From Prolixibacteraceae bacterium (GTDB lineage Bacteria; Bacteroidota; Bacteroidia; Bacteroidales; Prolixibacteraceae), in NCBI GenBank assembly GCA_016930735.1, contig JAFGGF010000188.1, forward strand, positions 1 through 8,845: a DNA stretch of 8,845 bases. Direction: 5' to 3'. Of this stretch, positions 6,431 through 8,845 are shown piece by piece; positions within the stretch are counted from its first letter, which is position 1, and each line of letters begins with the position of its first letter. The notes below the pieces were generated by a model. It was not told the DNA's origin. It saw only the letters and a list, made by a program, of their open reading frames with translations, and did no database searches. A program made the translations under genes and the position numbers.

Positions 6431-7729
6431 TTAAAGGGACCTTCTTAAAATAAAATAACCCGTAATTCCGGCTAACAACGACGCGATCAGTATAGAAAGT
6501 TTTGAAATTACAATTAACTCATCACCATGAAAAGCCAGGTCGGTAATAAATATCGACATGGTAAAACCAATTCCCGCCAGAAATCCTGCACCAATTATGT
6601 GGTTCCAGTTTAAAGATTTTGGAAGCGATACCAGTCTGAGCTTATGGAATATCCATACAAACAACAGAATTCCTGCTACCTTTCCTAAAAACAAACCTGT
6701 AAAAATACCGATCGACAAGTTATTACTGATAAGAGAACCAAAGTCGATTCCTTTAAACCGGATTCCTGTGTTGGCAAAAGCAAACAGCGGCATAATAAAA
6801 TAAAAAGTGAAGTTATGCAGCCCGTGTTCCAGATTCTGAAGAGGTGAACTCACTTTTTCGCAATAAGTTTTTAGCTTTTCAATTTCCTCGTATTGTTGTG
6901 TTTTTAAAATAGTTTTTTCTTCCAAACCTGAATTTTCGCGTATTCTTTTTAAAACTTCACCTGCTCTTGAAGTGAATTCACTGATATCATATTTTCGGTC
7001 GATAGGAATTGTAAAAGCTACCAGAATTCCGGCAACAGTGGCATGAACACCCGACTTTAAAAGCGGATACCAGACACCAAGTATACCAATCAGGATAAAT
7101 ACCCAAAAAACACGTACACCTGCTTTATTCAGTACGAAAAGGACTACCCAGCCAACAAGGGCAGCCAACAAATAAAAAACGGAAATATCGCTTGTATAAA
7201 AGGCAGCAATAGTGATTACAGCTCCTATATCGTCAACAATGGCTAAAGTGGTTATAAATATTTTTAATTCAACCGGTACCCTGCTCTTTAACAATGCCAG
7301 AATACCTAGTGCAAATGCAATATCTGTTGCCATAGGAATAGCCCAACCATTTATATGATTTGCATCATTCAGGTTAAAAGTTATAAAAAGCAATGCCGGA
7401 ACTGCCATTCCGCCCGCTGCGGCTACAATCGGAAGTAAGGCTTTTTTGGGCTGTGATAAACCGCCGATTAATATTTCCCGTTTGATCTCCAATCCTACCA
7501 AAAAGAAAAATACGGCCATTAAACCATCGTTAATCCAGTAATACAAAGGTTTCGATAAAGACCACAGATTAAAATCAATGGTGATTTTTGTTTCTTCGAA
7601 TAACTTTGAATATAGATCACTTAGCGGAGAATTGGCTATTATCATTGCTGCAACAGTAGTAAATAATAATACCAATCCCGGATTTATTTCTGATTTAATT
7701 GCATGTAAAATTCCGGCAATTTTTTTCAT
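6431..7729 (-). CDS. nhaA: Na+/H+ antiporter NhaA
   Basis: The 432-residue inner-membrane protein is an NhaA antiporter, exporting Na+ (or Li+) in exchange for two H+ for sodium and pH homeostasis. Family hallmarks are FFFLVGLEIKREI (74-86), IPMATDIAFALG (131-142), the ion-binding pair Asp166-Asp167 in AIVDDIGAV, a Lys350 in LFLGK matching E. coli Lys300, and SPLQNLEHGLH followed by PLFAFANTG (295-322). It is about 44 residues longer than the E. coli protein. Most of the excess is a charged hydrophilic segment at about 246-295, between the eighth and ninth membrane regions on the cytosolic side, a position involved in pH sensing in the E. coli protein. The start ATG (7727-7729) gives a normal N-terminus (MKKIAGILHA); no clear promoter was found in the 63-bp gap upstream. 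It is convergent with the TPR gene and need not be related to the BlaI system. Confidence 0.95.
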   Translation of the reverse strand: MKKIAGILHAIKSEINPGLVLLFTTVAAMIIANSPLSDLYSKLFEETKITIDFNLWSLSKPLYYWINDGLMAVFFFLVGLEIKREILIGGLSQPKKALLPIVAAAGGMAVPALLFITFNLNDANHINGWAIPMATDIAFALGILALLKSRVPVELKIFITTLAIVDDIGAVITIAAFYTSDISVFYLLAALVGWVVLFVLNKAGVRVFWVFILIGILGVWYPLLKSGVHATVAGILVAFTIPIDRKYDISEFTSRAGEVLKRIRENSGLEEKTILKTQQYEEIEKLKTYCEKVSSPLQNLEHGLHNFTFYFIMPLFAFANTGIRFKGIDFGSLISNNLSIGIFTGLFLGKVAGILLFVWIFHKLRLVSLPKSLNWNHIIGAGFLAGIGFTMSIFITDLAFHGDELIVISKLSILIASLLAGITGYFILRRSL

Positions 7730-7792
7730 CTGTAAAATTGTTTTTTTTGATAAAACATGGAAAACCGGGAAAAGTTAAAAGCGATGCAATAT

Positions 7793-8845
7793 TTAATGTT
7801 TAATTATAATTTTCCCTGATTCAAGAATATTTCCGTTTCCGGAAATTCTGTAAAAATATAATCCGTTGGGGACTACCGATGTGTTTATATTTATTGTATT
7901 TGAAAATATTTTATCGATGTAGGATTTACCCTGGCTGTCAAACATTTTTAAATTCAGTTCCTGTTCCGGTCCGGTATACCGAAAAGTCAGTGCATCAGAG
8001 GCCGGATTAGGGAACACCTTTAACAAACCGGTTTCTGAGATTTCGACATTTGAAATCTGTATCGGTGAATAAAAATATTTCGATTTGGAAGATAAGGCCC
8101 ATATATCATTTTCATTTACATATTCTTCATATTCAGTTAACATATGGCTGAATGGATTATAATCCATCATCCAGTAATATTCATAATCCCCCAGGTATAA
8201 ATTCGGAAGGACAAGGTCATTATAAGCGTAAGCATTGTTATATAAATACTGTTCTTTCCAGTAATAATCCCATTGGCTGGTCAATAAATTCCAGTCGGCG
8301 CTCAAAACTTGGGTTACGTTACCATAGCCATCAGTTACAAAATCACCCTTATAATTATTTATCCATTGTGAAGCAATTGTATCCCAATCGTAAGCAATAA
8401 AGTTGGTAACCTGGTTCAAGTTGTTGTATTGCATGTTCATTTTTCCCGATTCTCTCCAGGTATTGCCAAGTTTACTCCATTCAAAAGATGATATTTCTGT
8501 TTTATTCCCGTATTGGTTATATACAGTTTGCATTTTATATTCACCAATCCATGCTGAACTTATCAAATTCCATGAATATGATGCTTCCAGAATCTGGTTG
8601 CCGGAAGCATCATAACCATATTCATATTTGTATAAAGTATTCCAGCCACCCAGGTATTCAACGTAATACGAAAATGTTATTAAAGTTAAATTGTTGTTGG
8701 AATCATAAGTGTATTCTGTTTTTCCTGTGTTTGACCATTGCCCTGATTCACTGTTCCACGAAAAAATGTTCATTTCAATCAGGTTCAGATTTCCATCATA
8801 TGTAAATTCCATTTTACTGGAGTTTTCCCAGGCAGAGGTATTATA
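7793..8845 (-). CDS. Secreted repeat protein with T9SS sorting domain (5' end outside window)
   Basis: This is the C-terminal part of a larger exported protein. The frame stays open to the right edge, adding 11 codons before the ATG at 8810-8812. Those codons keep the repeat register, so that ATG is internal and the real start lies beyond the window. Residues are numbered from it. The visible part holds seven units of exactly 31 residues with pattern W-x6-W-x4-K then usually Y(D/N) and a GN-like turn. The second Trp falls at -5, 26, 57, 88, 119, 150 and 181 and Lys at 0, 31, 62, 93, 124, 155 and 186. A linker follows (about 195-255), then a T9SS type A sorting domain (about 256-339) with VFPNPASD, NGLYFYRI and SGKIIIKH, which directs export by the type IX system and surface attachment or release. 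The repeats recall YD/RHS-like beta repeats but carry paired Trp; function is unknown. Confidence 0.87.
   Translation of the reverse strand, partial: YNTSAWENSSKMEFTYDGNLNLIEMNIFSWNSESGQWSNTGKTEYTYDSNNNLTLITFSYYVEYLGGWNTLYKYEYGYDASGNQILEASYSWNLISSAWIGEYKMQTVYNQYGNKTEISSFEWSKLGNTWRESGKMNMQYNNLNQVTNFIAYDWDTIASQWINNYKGDFVTDGYGNVTQVLSADWNLLTSQWDYYWKEQYLYNNAYAYNDLVLPNLYLGDYEYYWMMDYNPFSHMLTEYEEYVNENDIWALSSKSKYFYSPIQISNVEISETGLLKVFPNPASDALTFRYTGPEQELNLKMFDSQGKSYIDKIFSNTININTSVVPNGLYFYRISGNGNILESGKIIIKH
8228..8845 (-). repeat. Tandem 93-bp coding repeats (31-residue Trp/Trp/Lys units)
   Basis: Seven consecutive units, the first truncated by the window edge, encode the W-x6-W-x4-K module of the secreted protein with an unchanged 93-nt period. 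The protein pattern is conserved, but the intervening residues have diverged strongly, so this is an old amplification rather than a recent slippage array. The first Trp is replaced by Tyr at residue 50 in one unit, and the last unit lacks the usual GN turn. Confidence 0.75.

Noticed and set aside
7730..7792. T-run at 7741-7748 as a terminator, or a promoter for nhaA
   Set aside because: No GC-rich stem precedes the run in either direction, and no TTG / TAnnTTTG pair with proper spacing is visible on the minus strand.

Overview
The window looks like chromosomal DNA from a member of the Bacteroidota (Bacteroidetes), probably a Bacteroidales/Marinilabiliales-type lineage; the exact taxon is inferred. 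The signs are AT-rich DNA, starts without clear Shine-Dalgarno sequences, a C-terminal T9SS type A sorting domain, TonB proteins of the phylum's PEF-P-GG type, and an M56 peptidase carrying a TonB C-terminal domain.

Layout. 1-110 holds two strong back-to-back palindromes resembling a REP-like element. 111-1923 is a tight two-gene unit: a zinc-dependent medium-chain alcohol dehydrogenase and a YafV-type omega-amidase, separated by one base. 2056-3169 encodes two TonB C-terminal-domain proteins, one with only a signal peptide and one membrane-anchored, closed by a good intrinsic terminator (3212-3244). 3361-6423 is a second operon: a BlaI/MecI-type repressor, an overlapping BlaR1-like M56 metallopeptidase whose periplasmic sensor is a TonB C-terminal domain, and an exported TPR protein. 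On the minus strand lie nhaA (6431-7729) and the 3' part of a secreted T9SS substrate built from exact 31-residue Trp/Lys repeats (7793 to the right edge).

The central observation is regulatory. The dyad AACTA-N6-TAGTT occurs six times in the two intergenic regions, as three pairs (starts 1923/1943, 1991/2011, 3276/3296). Within each pair the starts are exactly 20 bp apart. Two pairs precede the TonB-domain operon and one precedes the blaI-M56 operon. The simplest reading is a self-contained autoregulated circuit: BlaI represses its own operon and the TonB-domain operon. The M56 protein senses something outside the inner membrane through a TonB-like domain closely related to the two proteins it controls, then cleaves BlaI. 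BlaI/M56 pairs and TonB-tailed M56 proteins are known in Bacteroidota. The paired-operator architecture linking three TonB modules in one locus is what deserves attention; the circuit itself is inference.
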